Source: Pseudomonas putida
Lineage (GTDB): Bacteria > Pseudomonadota > Gammaproteobacteria > Pseudomonadales > Pseudomonadaceae
Length of the DNA stretch: 64,000 bases
Assembly (NCBI GenBank): GCA_041879295.1
Contig: CP047152.1
Location: 4,655,501 to 4,719,500, forward strand
Reading direction: 5' to 3'
A program made the translations under genes and the position numbers. Below the pieces are notes generated by a model, which had not been told where the DNA came from, did not search any database, and saw only the letters and a program-made list of their open reading frames with translations. Position 1 is the first letter of the stretch; the number at the start of each line of letters is the position of its first letter. Below are positions 49,411-62,206 of this stretch, piece by piece.

Positions 49411-50482
49411 GGGCCACCTCCAGGCAGATATCGACCACGGTGCTGGTTGCAGCAGGTTTGGCCAGGCGCCGTGCGGTGCCTGCCATGACGTTGAGTTTCT
49501 CGGGTTGCATCAGCACCTCGTTCAGGCGTTCAGCGAGTTGCGCTGCGCCAGTTGTCGCTTGTGGCATCAGGAAGGCAGCGCCTTCGCGGGCCAGATATTG
49601 GGCGTTGTGGGTCTGGTGATCGTCGATCGCATGGGGCAAAGGCACCAGCATCGAAGGCAGGCCTGCTGCCGCCAGTTCGCTGACAGTCAGGGCACCGGCC
49701 CGGCACACCACCAGGTCGGCCCAGCCATAAGCCTGGGCCATATCTTTGATGAAAGGCTCTACCTGAGCCGCGACGCCCGCCTCGTGATAACGCTCGGCGG
49801 TGATCGGCGCGTGTTGCTTGCCGGCCTGGTGGAATACCTCTGGCCGCAGCGCGGCGGGCACTTCGGACAGGGCCTTAGGCAACAATTTGTTCAATGGTTC
49901 CGCACCCAGGCTGCCACCCAGTACCAACAGGCGTGCACGGCGCTCGCCCAAGGGCGCGCGTTGCTCCTCCATGAAGAGCTCCGGGCGCACCGGGTTACCG
50001 GTGGTGCGACGTTTGTCGCTGGCCTCGAAGGTGTTCGGGAAAGCTTCGCAGACCCGCGCCGAGAGTGGCACCAGCAACCGATTGGCGGTACCGGCCCTGG
50101 CGTTCTGCTCATGGATCACCAGTGGCACGCCGCACAGCCGCGCGGCCACGCCGCCGGGGCCGGTCACATAGCCGCCAAAGCCCAGGACACATACGGGCTT
50201 GAGCTGGCGAATGATGCGCCGTGCCTGCAGCACGGCCTTGACCAACGTGAACGGTGCCTTGAGCAACGACAGCTTGCCTTTGCCGCGCAAACCGCTGACC
50301 TGGATCAGATGCAGTGGCAAACCCGCCTGTGGCACCAGCTCGTTCTCAATGCCACGCGGGGTACCCAGCCAGTGCACGCTGTAACCGCGCTTCTGGAACT
50401 CACGGGCGCAGGCCAGCGCCGGGAATACGTGCCCCCCGGTACCGCCGGCCATGATCAGTACATTTTTGCCTTCAGCGGCCAT
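49403..50482 (-). CDS. murG: lipid II synthase MurG
   Basis: A 359-residue GT28 glycosyltransferase that adds GlcNAc to lipid I at the inner membrane face. [12 protein letters not shown] is the acceptor-site glycine loop, [14 protein letters not shown] the second, and [23 protein letters not shown] the UDP-GlcNAc site. Start 50482 (MAAEGKNV) overlaps the end of ftsW by 11 bases; an upstream ATG would extend the overlap without conservation. Confidence 0.97.
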
Positions 50483-51686
50483 GACTGGTCTCCTCGGCAA
50501 AATCGCTTTCGCTAAATTCGTGCTCCTCACTGCCCAGGTGCGTGCGGCTCTCCCACTCGATGCGCAGCAACAGCCCTACGCAGGCGCAACAGATCACCAG
50601 CGAACTCCCCCCGTAACTGAGAAACGGCAGGGTCAGGCCCTTGGTCGGCAGCAGGCCGACGTTCACACCGATGTTGATCAGGAACTGGCCAATCCACAGG
50701 AAAGCCAGGCCGAACGCCATGTAGGCGGCAAAGAACTGTTTGGCTTTCTCGGCCCACAGGCCGATGTACAGGGCGCGCACGGTAACGAACACGAACAGTG
50801 CTACGGTCACCAGCGAGCCGACCACGCCCAGTTCTTCCGCCAGTACCGAGAACACGAAGTCGGTGTGCGCTTCAGGCAGGTAGAACTGCTTCTGCACGCT
50901 GTTGCCCAGACCAACACCCAGCCACTCGCCACGGCCGAAGGCAATCAGTGCCTGGGTCAGCTGGTAGCCCGAACCGAACTGGTCGGCCCAGGGGTCGGTG
51001 AACGTAATAAGGCGCGCCATCCGGTACGGCTGCGCCTGTACCAGGACAAATACCGCCAGCACCGCCAGCGCCACCATCAGGCTGAAGCGGAACAGCCCCA
51101 CCCCACCCAGAAACAACATGGCCGCCGCCGCGCCCATCATCACCACGGTGGCGCCAAAGTCCGGCTCCATCAGCAGCAAGGCGGCCATGGGCAGCAGCAC
51201 GATGAACGGCTTGAAGAAGCCCATCCAGGTTTCGCGCACCTCAGTCTGTCGGCGTACCAGGTAGCCGGCCAGGTAGATGACCACGAACACCTTGGCGATT
51301 TCTGAAGGCTGCACGTTGAAGAAGCTGAAACCGATCCAGCGCATGGAGCCGTTGACTTCACGGCCGATGCCCGGCACCAGTACCAGTACCAGCAGGCCGA
51401 AGGCACCAATCAGCATCATGAAACCCATGCGCTGCCAAGTGGCGATCGGCACCAGCAGGGTCGCACCACAGGCCACCAGGCCAAGGAACACGTACACCAG
51501 GTGGCGGAACATGTGATACAGCGGGTTGCCCGACTGTACAGCAGCCACTTCCGAGGATGCCGAAGTGATCATCACCAGGCCCAGGCCCAGCAAGGCCAGG
51601 CAACCGGCGAGCATCGGGAAGTCCAGGTCGACGCCACGGCCGCTGATCAGCGGCGACGGATAGGGTTTGAAGATGCCGAAGATCAT
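50472..51686 (-). CDS. ftsW: septal peptidoglycan polymerase FtsW
   Basis: A 404-residue SEDS glycosyltransferase with ten membrane segments that polymerises lipid II with FtsI. Conserved SEDS pieces are INGSMRWIG-like VNGSMRWIGFSFFNVQPSE, the catalytic-Asp loop EAHTDFVFSVLAEELG and LPTKGLTLPFLSYGGSS. ATG 51686 has GGAGG six bases upstream and overlaps the murD stop by ATGA. Confidence 0.97.
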   Translation of the reverse strand: MIFGIFKPYPSPLISGRGVDLDFPMLAGCLALLGLGLVMITSASSEVAAVQSGNPLYHMFRHLVYVFLGLVACGATLLVPIATWQRMGFMMLIGAFGLLVLVLVPGIGREVNGSMRWIGFSFFNVQPSEIAKVFVVIYLAGYLVRRQTEVRETWMGFFKPFIVLLPMAALLLMEPDFGATVVMMGAAAAMLFLGGVGLFRFSLMVALAVLAVFVLVQAQPYRMARLITFTDPWADQFGSGYQLTQALIAFGRGEWLGVGLGNSVQKQFYLPEAHTDFVFSVLAEELGVVGSLVTVALFVFVTVRALYIGLWAEKAKQFFAAYMAFGLAFLWIGQFLINIGVNVGLLPTKGLTLPFLSYGGSSLVICCACVGLLLRIEWESRTHLGSEEHEFSESDFAEETSHGR

Positions 51687-53035
51687 GCAAGACCTCCCGC
51701 TGCCTGGGCGAACAGGCGTCCACGCTCCTCGAAGTTCTTGAACATGTCGAGGCTGGCGCATGCAGGCGACAGCAGCACGGCATCGCCGTCCTGGGCCAGC
51801 TCGGCGCATCGCTGCACGGCATCGTCAAGGGTCTTGACCCGAACCAGCGGCACGGCATCGCCCAAGGCCTCGGCCAGGCGCTCGGCATCACGGCCAAGCA
51901 ACACCACGGCGCGGCAGTAACGCTTGACCGGTTCGCGCAACGCAGTGAACTCGGCACCTTTGCCATCACCACCCGCGATTAGCACCAGCTTGCCTTCGAT
52001 ATCGGCGCCCAAGCCTTCAATGGCGGCCAGGGCAGCACCGACGTTGGTGGCCTTGGAGTCGTCGTACCAGTTGACGCCGTTACGCTCGCGCACCCACTGG
52101 CAACGGTGGGCCAGGCCACCAAACTCGCGCAGGGCCTCGAGCATCGGCTCGAACGGCAGACCGGCAGCATGGCCCAAGGCCAGTGCCGCCAGGGCGTTGC
52201 TCTGGTTGTGGGCGCCACGAACCTTCAGTTCACGCGCCGGCATCAGTGCCTGGAACTCGAACGCCAGGTATTTTTCACCGCCCACTTCGCGCAGGCCGAA
52301 GGCCTTGAAGTCCGGCTGGCTGAGGCCAAAGGTCCAGCATGGGCGGCCTTCCACAGGCAATGGCCGGCTGAGGGCATCCTGACGGTTCACCACCACCTGC
52401 CTGGCCCCGCGGAAGATCCGGTGCTTGGCCAGGTGGTAGGCCGGAAGGCCGCTATAGCGGTCCATGTGGTCTTCGCTGATGTTCAGAACGGTCGCCACTT
52501 CGGCGTTGAGCTGGTCAGTGGTTTCCAGCTGGAAGCTGGAAAGCTCCAGCACGTACAGCTCGATGTCATCGGCCAGCAGGTCGAGCGCCGGAGTACCGAG
52601 GTTACCGCCCACGGCCACACGTTTACCGGCCTTGGCGGCCATTTCACCGACCAGCGTTGTGACGGTGCTCTTGGCGTTGGAACCGCTGATGGCAATGATC
52701 GGCGCCTTGGCATGGCGAGCAAACAGCTCGATGTCGCCAGACAGCTTCACCCCTCGCGCGGCCGCCTGCTGCAAGGCCGGCGTGGCCAAGGCCAGACCGG
52801 GGCTCACATACAACTCGTTGGCGCGGCACAGGAAGTCCACGTCCAGCTCACCACAGCGCACTTCCACCTGCGGGTAATCACGGCGCAGGGTTTCCAGTTC
52901 CGGCGGTTGCTCGCGGGTATCGGCGACCGCAAAGGCAATGCCCCGGCTCGCCAGGAAGCGAACCAGGGACATGCCGCTCTTGCCGAGGCCGACAACGATG
53001 CGGAATTGGTCGGAAGCGATCAAAGACACGCTCAT
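51683..53035 (-). CDS. murD: UDP-N-acetylmuramoylalanine--D-glutamate ligase
   Basis: A 450-residue Mur ligase adding D-Glu. GLGKSGMSLVRFLASRG starts the UDP-binding domain; the ATP loop reads ISGSNAKSTVTTLVGEM, a SNAKS variant of the usual TNGKS; WYDDSKATNVGAALAA is the C-terminal substrate motif. Its ATG directly follows the mraY stop with no spacer. Confidence 0.97.
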   Translation of the reverse strand: MSVSLIASDQFRIVVGLGKSGMSLVRFLASRGIAFAVADTREQPPELETLRRDYPQVEVRCGELDVDFLCRANELYVSPGLALATPALQQAAARGVKLSGDIELFARHAKAPIIAISGSNAKSTVTTLVGEMAAKAGKRVAVGGNLGTPALDLLADDIELYVLELSSFQLETTDQLNAEVATVLNISEDHMDRYSGLPAYHLAKHRIFRGARQVVVNRQDALSRPLPVEGRPCWTFGLSQPDFKAFGLREVGGEKYLAFEFQALMPARELKVRGAHNQSNALAALALGHAAGLPFEPMLEALREFGGLAHRCQWVRERNGVNWYDDSKATNVGAALAAIEGLGADIEGKLVLIAGGDGKGAEFTALREPVKRYCRAVVLLGRDAERLAEALGDAVPLVRVKTLDDAVQRCAELAQDGDAVLLSPACASLDMFKNFEERGRLFAQAAGGLA

Positions 53036-54118
53036 CTACCTCAATTTCAGGGTTGCAAGGCCAATCAACACCAGGATTACAGTGATGATCCAGAATCGGA
53101 CGATCACCCGAGGCTCTGGCCAGCCCTTGAGTTCAAAGTGGTGGTGGATCGGCGCCATGCGGAACACGCGCTTGCCGGTCAGCTTGAAGGAGGCGACCTG
53201 TATCACCACCGACAGGGTTTCCACCACGAAGATGCCGCCCATGATGAACAGCACGATTTCCTGGCGCACGATGACGGCAATGGTGCCCAGCGCGGCGCCC
53301 AGCGCCAGCGCGCCGACGTCACCCATGAACACTTGCGCCGGGTAAGTGTTGAACCACAGGAAGCCCAGGCCGGCACCGATCAGCGCGCCGCAGAACACGA
53401 TCAGCTCGCCCGAGCCCGGCACGTAGGGGATCAGCAGGTACTCGGCGAACTTCACGTTACCCGACAGGTAGCAGAAGATGCCCAGCGCGCCGCCGACCAT
53501 CACCGTCGGCATGATTGCCAGGCCGTCGAGGCCATCAGTGAGGTTGACCGCGTTGCTCGAACCGACAATGACGAAGTAGGTCAGTACGACGAAGCCAACG
53601 CCCAGCGGAATGGTGACATCCTTGATGAACGGCAGGATCAGCGTGGTCTCGACGCTGGTTGGCGCGGTCTTGTACAGGAACACCGCCGCCGCCAGGCCGA
53701 ACACCGACTGCCAGAAGTACTTCCAGCGGCTCGGAAGACCACGGGAGTTCTTTTCGATCACCTTGCGGTAGTCATCGACCCAGCCAATGGCACCGAACGC
53801 CAGGGTGACGATCAGCACAACCCATACATAGCGGTTGCTCAGGTCGGCCCACAGCAAGGTGCTGATGGCAATGGCCGACAGAATCAGCGCACCGCCCATG
53901 GTCGGGGTACCGGACTTGGACAGGTGCGATTGCGGGCCGTCGTTACGCACGGCCTGGCCGATCTGGCGAATTTGCAGGGTACGGATCATCCAGGGGCCCA
54001 GCCACAGCGCCAGGGACAACGCGGTCAGTACACCAAGAATCCCGCGCAGGGACAGGTACTGAAAGACCGCGAAGCCTTTGTGGAACTGTTGCAGATACTC
54101 GGCCAACAGCAGCAGCAT
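53036..54118 (-). CDS. mraY: phospho-MurNAc-pentapeptide transferase MraY
   Basis: A 360-residue, ten-helix enzyme making lipid I on undecaprenyl phosphate. Motifs: [14 protein letters not shown], the Asp pair in [21 protein letters not shown], and the [19 protein letters not shown] loop near the C terminus. Start 54118 ([11 protein letters not shown]) overlaps the murF stop by one base (TAATG). Confidence 0.97.
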   Translation of the reverse strand: MLLLLAEYLQQFHKGFAVFQYLSLRGILGVLTALSLALWLGPWMIRTLQIRQIGQAVRNDGPQSHLSKSGTPTMGGALILSAIAISTLLWADLSNRYVWVVLIVTLAFGAIGWVDDYRKVIEKNSRGLPSRWKYFWQSVFGLAAAVFLYKTAPTSVETTLILPFIKDVTIPLGVGFVVLTYFVIVGSSNAVNLTDGLDGLAIMPTVMVGGALGIFCYLSGNVKFAEYLLIPYVPGSGELIVFCGALIGAGLGFLWFNTYPAQVFMGDVGALALGAALGTIAVIVRQEIVLFIMGGIFVVETLSVVIQVASFKLTGKRVFRMAPIHHHFELKGWPEPRVIVRFWIITVILVLIGLATLKLR

Positions 54119-55477
54119 TAATGTTTCTCCCCGCTGGCACCGCACAATGCCGCCACGACGTTTTCCATCGCAGCGCTGCGCGAGCCCTTGATCAAGATAG
54201 TGGTGTCACTGGCATTCTCGGCGCTAACCGCATCGATCAGCTCAGCTTGAGTAGCGAAATGGCGGCCATTGGCGCCGAACGCCTTGACCGCATGTGTCAT
54301 GTTGGAACCCACTGCGTACAGGGCGTCGACCTTGCCACGCGCGTAGTCACCCACCTGACGGTGGCCTTCTTCCGCCCATTGCCCCAATTCGCCGATATCC
54401 CCAAGCACCAGAACGGTGCGCCCGGAAAAGCCGGCGAGTATATCAATGGCTGCGCACATAGAGGTGGGATTTGCGTTGTAACTGTCGTCGATAACCCGTA
54501 CCCCGTTCGGCGCGATCTGCGCCACGGTGCGCCCCTTGACCGGTTGCACGGCCGCCAGGCCTGCGGCAATGCCGCTCAGGCTCAGACCAACGGCATGTGC
54601 AGCGGCGGCGGCGGCCAGGGCGTTGCTGACGTTGTGTTCACCCAGCACATTGAGTTGTACGGCTACCGTTTCCGTGGCGCCATGCAGGGTGAACGACGGG
54701 CAGCCGCGGGCATCGCGACCAATGTCTGAAGCGTGGAAATCGGCCTTCGGGTTGCTGCGTGCGAAACTGACGACTTTGTGCGTACCGGCACGCGCCTTCC
54801 AGATGTCAAAAGCTTTGTCGTCCAGGTTGAGGATGGCAATACCGCCCTCGCCCAGGCCTTCGAGAATTTCGCCCTTGGCTTCGACGATCTTGTCCGGGCC
54901 GCCGAACTCGCCAACGTGGGCAGTACCGGCGTTATTGATGATGACCACCTGCGGTTGTGTCAGGCCTACGGTGTAGCGGATTTCGCCAATGCGCGAGGCG
55001 CCCAGCTCGATCACTGCCGCGCTGTGCTCCGGGGCGATCTCCAGCAGTGTCAGCGGCGCCCCGAGGTCATTGTTCAAGTTGCCGCGGGTGGCGTGAACCA
55101 GGCCACGGGTGCGCAGGATACTGGCGAGCATTTCCTTGACCGTGGTCTTGCCGCTGGAACCGGTAATGGCCACTACAGGCTTGTCGAAAGCGGCGCGGTT
55201 CAGGGCGCCGAGCTGACCCAGTGCTGCCCGGCAATCCTTGACCAGCAACTGCGGCAGGTCGACACCGGCCACTTCACGCTCGACCAGGGCAGCTACTGCG
55301 CCTTTGGCTTTCACGTCTGCCAAGTAGTCATGGCCATCGAAACGCGGGCCGGCCAGGGCGACGAACAGTTGCCCGGCGCTGACACTGCGGCTATCGATGC
55401 TGACACCGGTAAACGTGGCGTCGGCACCGATGTGTTGACCATTCAGGGCAGTGGTCAGCTGGCTGAGTGACAGCGGC

Positions 55478-55485
<8 letters not shown>
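54118..55485 (-). CDS. murF: UDP-MurNAc-tripeptide--D-Ala-D-Ala ligase
   Basis: A 455-residue Mur ligase adding the D-Ala-D-Ala dipeptide made by Ddl[13 protein letters not shown] is the ATP loop, [10 protein letters not shown] and [13 protein letters not shown] are family motifs. ATG 55485 ([10 protein letters not shown]) overlaps murE by eight bases. Confidence 0.97.
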
Positions 55486-58993
<3,508 letters not shown>

Positions 58994-58997
<4 letters not shown>

Positions 58998-59941
58998 CGC
59001 AGCTTCTCCGCCACGCGCATTACGGCGCTACGCGAGCGTGGGTTGGCCTTGAGCTCGGCCTCGGAAGCGAACTGGGCCTTGCCGATGAGCTTGATTTTCG
59101 GCTCGAAGACCTTGTGCTGAACCGGCAGGTTCCGCGGCAGGTTGTCGGCCTCCCCCTTCACCAGCTTGCGCATGAACAGCTTGACGATACGATCTTCCAG
59201 CGAGTGGAAACTGATGACCGCCAAGCGACCACCGACTTCGAGCGCATCCAGCGCAGCCTCAAGGCCAGCCTCCAGATCACCCAGCTCGTTGTTGACGTGA
59301 ATACGAAGGCCCTGGAAGGCACGGGTAGCCGGATTCTTGCCCTTTTCCCAGGCCGGGTTGGCCACTTTGAGCACCTCCGCCAGGTCGGCGGTACGGGTGA
59401 AGGGCTGTTTTTCGCGGCGCTCGACCACTGCACGCGCCATGCGCCCGGCAAAGCGTTCCTCACCGTACTCCTTGAAGACCCGGGCGATTTCTTCCACAGG
59501 CGCAGTGGCGATGAACTCGGCGGCACTGATGCCTTGGTCCGGGTTCATGCGCATGTCCAGCGGGCCATCATTGAGGAAGCTGAAGCCACGCTCTGGGTCA
59601 TCCAGCTGCGGGGAGGACACGCCCAGGTCCAGCAATACACCACTGACCTTGCCGTGCAGGCCGCGCGCTGCCACTTCCGTGCCCAGTTCGGCAAAACTGC
59701 GCTGCACAATGACAAAGCGGCCGTCTTCGGCCGCCAGCGCTTGCCCCGTGGCAATCGCCTGTGGATCTTTGTCGAAGCCCAAGAGCCGCCCTTGCGGCCC
59801 GAGCTTGCTGAGGATCAGACGACTGTGTCCGCCACGGCCGAAAGTGCCGTCCAGATAGCAACCGTCGGGGCGCAGGGCCAATGCCTCGACAGCTTCGTCG
59901 AGCAGGACGGTAATGTGGTTGAAGCCGCTATCTATGGTCAC
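58994..59941 (-). CDS. rsmH: 16S rRNA m4C1402 methyltransferase RsmH
   Basis: A 315-residue SAM-dependent enzyme (formerly MraW) that N4-methylates C1402 of 16S rRNA; the 2-prime-O methylation of the same base is by RsmI, also encoded in this window. Motif I is [32 protein letters not shown] and [13 protein letters not shown] are family signatures. Overlaps mraZ by ATGA. Confidence 0.97.
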
Positions 59942-60393
59942 AGGATCAGGTCACGCAATTCGTCGGGCATGGCGCCCGGTTGTTGAATAGCTGCAAGGTC
60001 GGCTGCCGAAACCACGTTCCAGGCATCTTCATCCCACAGCTGGAATTTGTTCAGTTGCCCCACCAGCATCGCCTTCTTGTCGAGCTTGGCGTACTCACGC
60101 AGGCGGGGCGGCACCAGGAAACGCCCGCTGCCATCGAGCTCCAGGTCAACCGCATTACCGATCAGCAAACGCTGCAGGCGGCGGTTTTCCTCACGCAACG
60201 ATGGCAAGGCACGCAACTTGGCTTCTATCTGTTCCCACTCATCGAGGGGATAAACACACAAGCAGGGGTCTACGGCGTCAATGGTCACGATCAGTTGGCC
60301 ATTGCAACGTGAGTCGAGCTCGTCACGGTACCGGCTCGGCATGGCGAGACGGCCCTTGGCATCGAGGCTGACGGCGTTGGCTCCGCGGAACAC
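59938..60393 (-). CDS. mraZ: transcriptional regulator MraZ
   Basis: A 151-residue AbrB-like regulator with two MraZ (SpoVT/AbrB) repeats: [18 protein letters not shown] near residue 10 and [19 protein letters not shown] near 85. It represses the dcw promoter by binding direct repeats. The start is GTG at 60393 (read as MFRGANAV) with GGGG ten bases upstream; no ATG suits the family start. It begins the dcw operon. Confidence 0.95.
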   Translation of the reverse strand: MFRGANAVSLDAKGRLAMPSRYRDELDSRCNGQLIVTIDAVDPCLCVYPLDEWEQIEAKLRALPSLREENRRLQRLLIGNAVDLELDGSGRFLVPPRLREYAKLDKKAMLVGQLNKFQLWDEDAWNVVSAADLAAIQQPGAMPDELRDLIL

Positions 60394-60436
60394 GGCTGTG
60401 ATTCCCCACAATGTTAGCTTTTTTGTGCCAGAAAAC

Positions 60437-60498
60437 CCACTTCATCCCACTTTCTGCCACTTGCGCACACTATAGGAATCCGCCCGCAGCACCGTCAA
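60437..60498 (-). promoter_or_regulatory. dcw promoter with three MraZ boxes
   Basis: On the minus strand TTGACG (60498-60493), 18 bases, and TATAGT (60474-60469) form a sigma70 promoter with a start near 60462. Three direct AAGTGG repeats follow at exact ten-base steps (60462, 60452, 60442), the last two reading AAGTGGG, which is the TGGG-type array bound by MraZ. The boxes cover the start site, so MraZ binding should repress the cluster. Confidence 0.85.
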
Positions 60499-60704
60499 GG
60501 CACGTTCATAAGGAAAAGCCTTACAGGACCGAGATTTAGCGCAACAACAGAATGTGGAAGGACTGCCAGAGAGAAAAAAACACGAGAAAAATCAAACCCA
60601 CGCAAGCAAATGGAGTTCGAAGTTAAAGTAATTTATTAAGAGTAAGATTTTTTCGGTATTACCAGAGGGGTTCTGCTATCGATTCAAGCAGGGGAAGAAA
60701 GGTG
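60499..60704. other. AT-rich gap between the dcw promoter and rnpB
   Basis: About 200 bases, more AT-rich than the surroundings (for example the A-runs near 60575-60595 and GTAATTTATTAAG near 60628). I see no reading frame with a ribosome-binding site, no clear rnpB terminator and no repeat. Confidence 0.6.
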
Positions 60705-61078
60705 GAGAGTCGATCTGTAAGCCGGGTTTTGTCGAGGACAGTCATTCCTCTACGACGGCCATCACTGGACGCCTCTAGCAACCTACCCGGTTCCGACGCG
60801 GGCCACGCCTGATGGAACCCTATTTGGTCTTGCTCCGAGTGGGGTTTACCTAGCCACGAACTGTTGCCAGCCGTGCGGTGCGCTCTTACCGCACCTTTTC
60901 ACCCTTACCGGCACCGAAGTGCTTAGGCGGTTATTTTCTGTGGCACTTTCCGTAGGCTCACGCCTCCCAGGCGTTACCTGGCACTCTGCCCTATGGAGCC
61001 CGGACTTTCCTCCCCCTGCTGCTCACACAACAAAAAGTTGCGGAACAAAAACAGGCAGCGACTGTCCGATCGACTCTC
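60705..61078 (-). ncRNA. rnpB: RNase P RNA, bacterial type A
   Basis: About 374 bases. The 5-prime end AGAGTCGATCGG (61077 downward) pairs with GATCGACTCT at the 3-prime end to form helix P1. Core conserved segments are present on the minus strand: GGAGGAAAGTCCGGGCTCC, AGGGTGAAAAGGTGCGGTAA and the closing GAATGACTGTCC...AAACCCGGCTTA. It forms the catalytic part that trims tRNA 5-prime ends. It lies between rsmI and mraZ on the same strand. Confidence 0.96.
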
Positions 61079-61144
61079 CGCCGCCAAGGTTACCGGCACG
61101 CGCGCGCAAGAACAAGCGATACCGACATCTATGTCAAACTGCCA

Positions 61145-62020
61145 CTACTCAGCTTTCTGCTTTTCCAGGGCAAGTTGATACAACAGGTTCTTGCGCACCC
61201 CGGTAATTTCCGCTGCAAGCGCCGCGGCCCGCTTCAGTGGCAACTCCGCCAATAGCAGGTCGAGCACTCGCTGAGCTTCGGCACTGATGGCCTGCTCGCC
61301 CTCCGGCGCGCTCCAACCGCCGACCAGCACCACGCATTCACCGCGCTGCTGGTTGCTGTCGCCAGCTACGAAAGCCCGCAACTCAGCCAGCGGCAAGCCC
61401 TTGAGGGTCTCGAAGGTCTTGGTCAGTTCGCGCGCCAGCAACGCCGGGCGATCGCCACCAAATACCGCCTCCATGTCTTCAAGACACTCCAGGATTCGAT
61501 GCGGGGCTTCATAGAAGATCAACGTGCGCGGCTCTTCCCTCACTTGCTCCAGGCGCGCCCGGCGCCCTGCCTGCTTGGCCGGCAGGAAGCCTTCGAAGAT
61601 GAAGCGGTCCGACGGCAGGCCTGCCGCCGATAGTGCGGCGATCAAGGCACAGGCGCCAGGCACCGGCACCACGCTCACCCCTGCGGCACGCGCCTGACGC
61701 ACCAGGTGGTAGCCTGGGTCGGAAATCAGAGGTGTGCCGGCATCGGAGACCAATGCCACATTTTCACCCGCCAGCAGTTTGGAGAGAAAACGCCCGCCTT
61801 CGTCGCGCTCGTTGTGCTCATGACAAGCGGCCAACGGCGTGTCGATGCCAAAGTGTTGCAGCAGGCGGATCGAATGACGGGTGTCTTCGGCGGCGATCAG
61901 GGCCACGTCCGCCAGCACTTTCAGCGCCCGGGCGCTCATGTCGTCGAGGTTGCCGATGGGGGTTGCCACCACATAAAGCGTCCCCACCGTGGATTTCGAA
62001 GCCCCTGCCACATCAGTCAC
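61145..62020 (-). CDS. rsmI: 16S rRNA 2-prime-O-methyltransferase RsmI
   Basis: A 291-residue tetrapyrrole-methylase-fold enzyme that methylates the ribose of C1402. [40 protein letters not shown] and YEAPHRI are the family motifs. GTG 62020 (MTDVAGAS) is chosen because AGG lies about eight bases before it; a GTG three codons earlier is an alternative. Divergent from lpoA. Confidence 0.96.
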   Translation of the reverse strand: MTDVAGASKSTVGTLYVVATPIGNLDDMSARALKVLADVALIAAEDTRHSIRLLQHFGIDTPLAACHEHNERDEGGRFLSKLLAGENVALVSDAGTPLISDPGYHLVRQARAAGVSVVPVPGACALIAALSAAGLPSDRFIFEGFLPAKQAGRRARLEQVREEPRTLIFYEAPHRILECLEDMEAVFGGDRPALLARELTKTFETLKGLPLAELRAFVAGDSNQQRGECVVLVGGWSAPEGEQAISAEAQRVLDLLLAELPLKRAAALAAEITGVRKNLLYQLALEKQKAE

Positions 62021-62206
62021 TGCGCACACCTGTCATTCGGATCAAAGGCGCCATTGTAGCCCGAGCGCCTGCAACAGGGCGTAAAGAACTTCGCCGGCGA
62101 TCAGGAACAAGCCACCTATAGTGAAGGATCGACACAGCAACATCGCGCCCCGGCCAGTGCTTGGGTACAATTGTCGGCCAACTTGATCGAGTAACAGGAC
62201 CTTTAC

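Noticed and set aside
60919..61206. A 95-codon frame on the plus strand over rnpB
   Set aside because: It lies in the antisense of the RNase P RNA and has no coding character.
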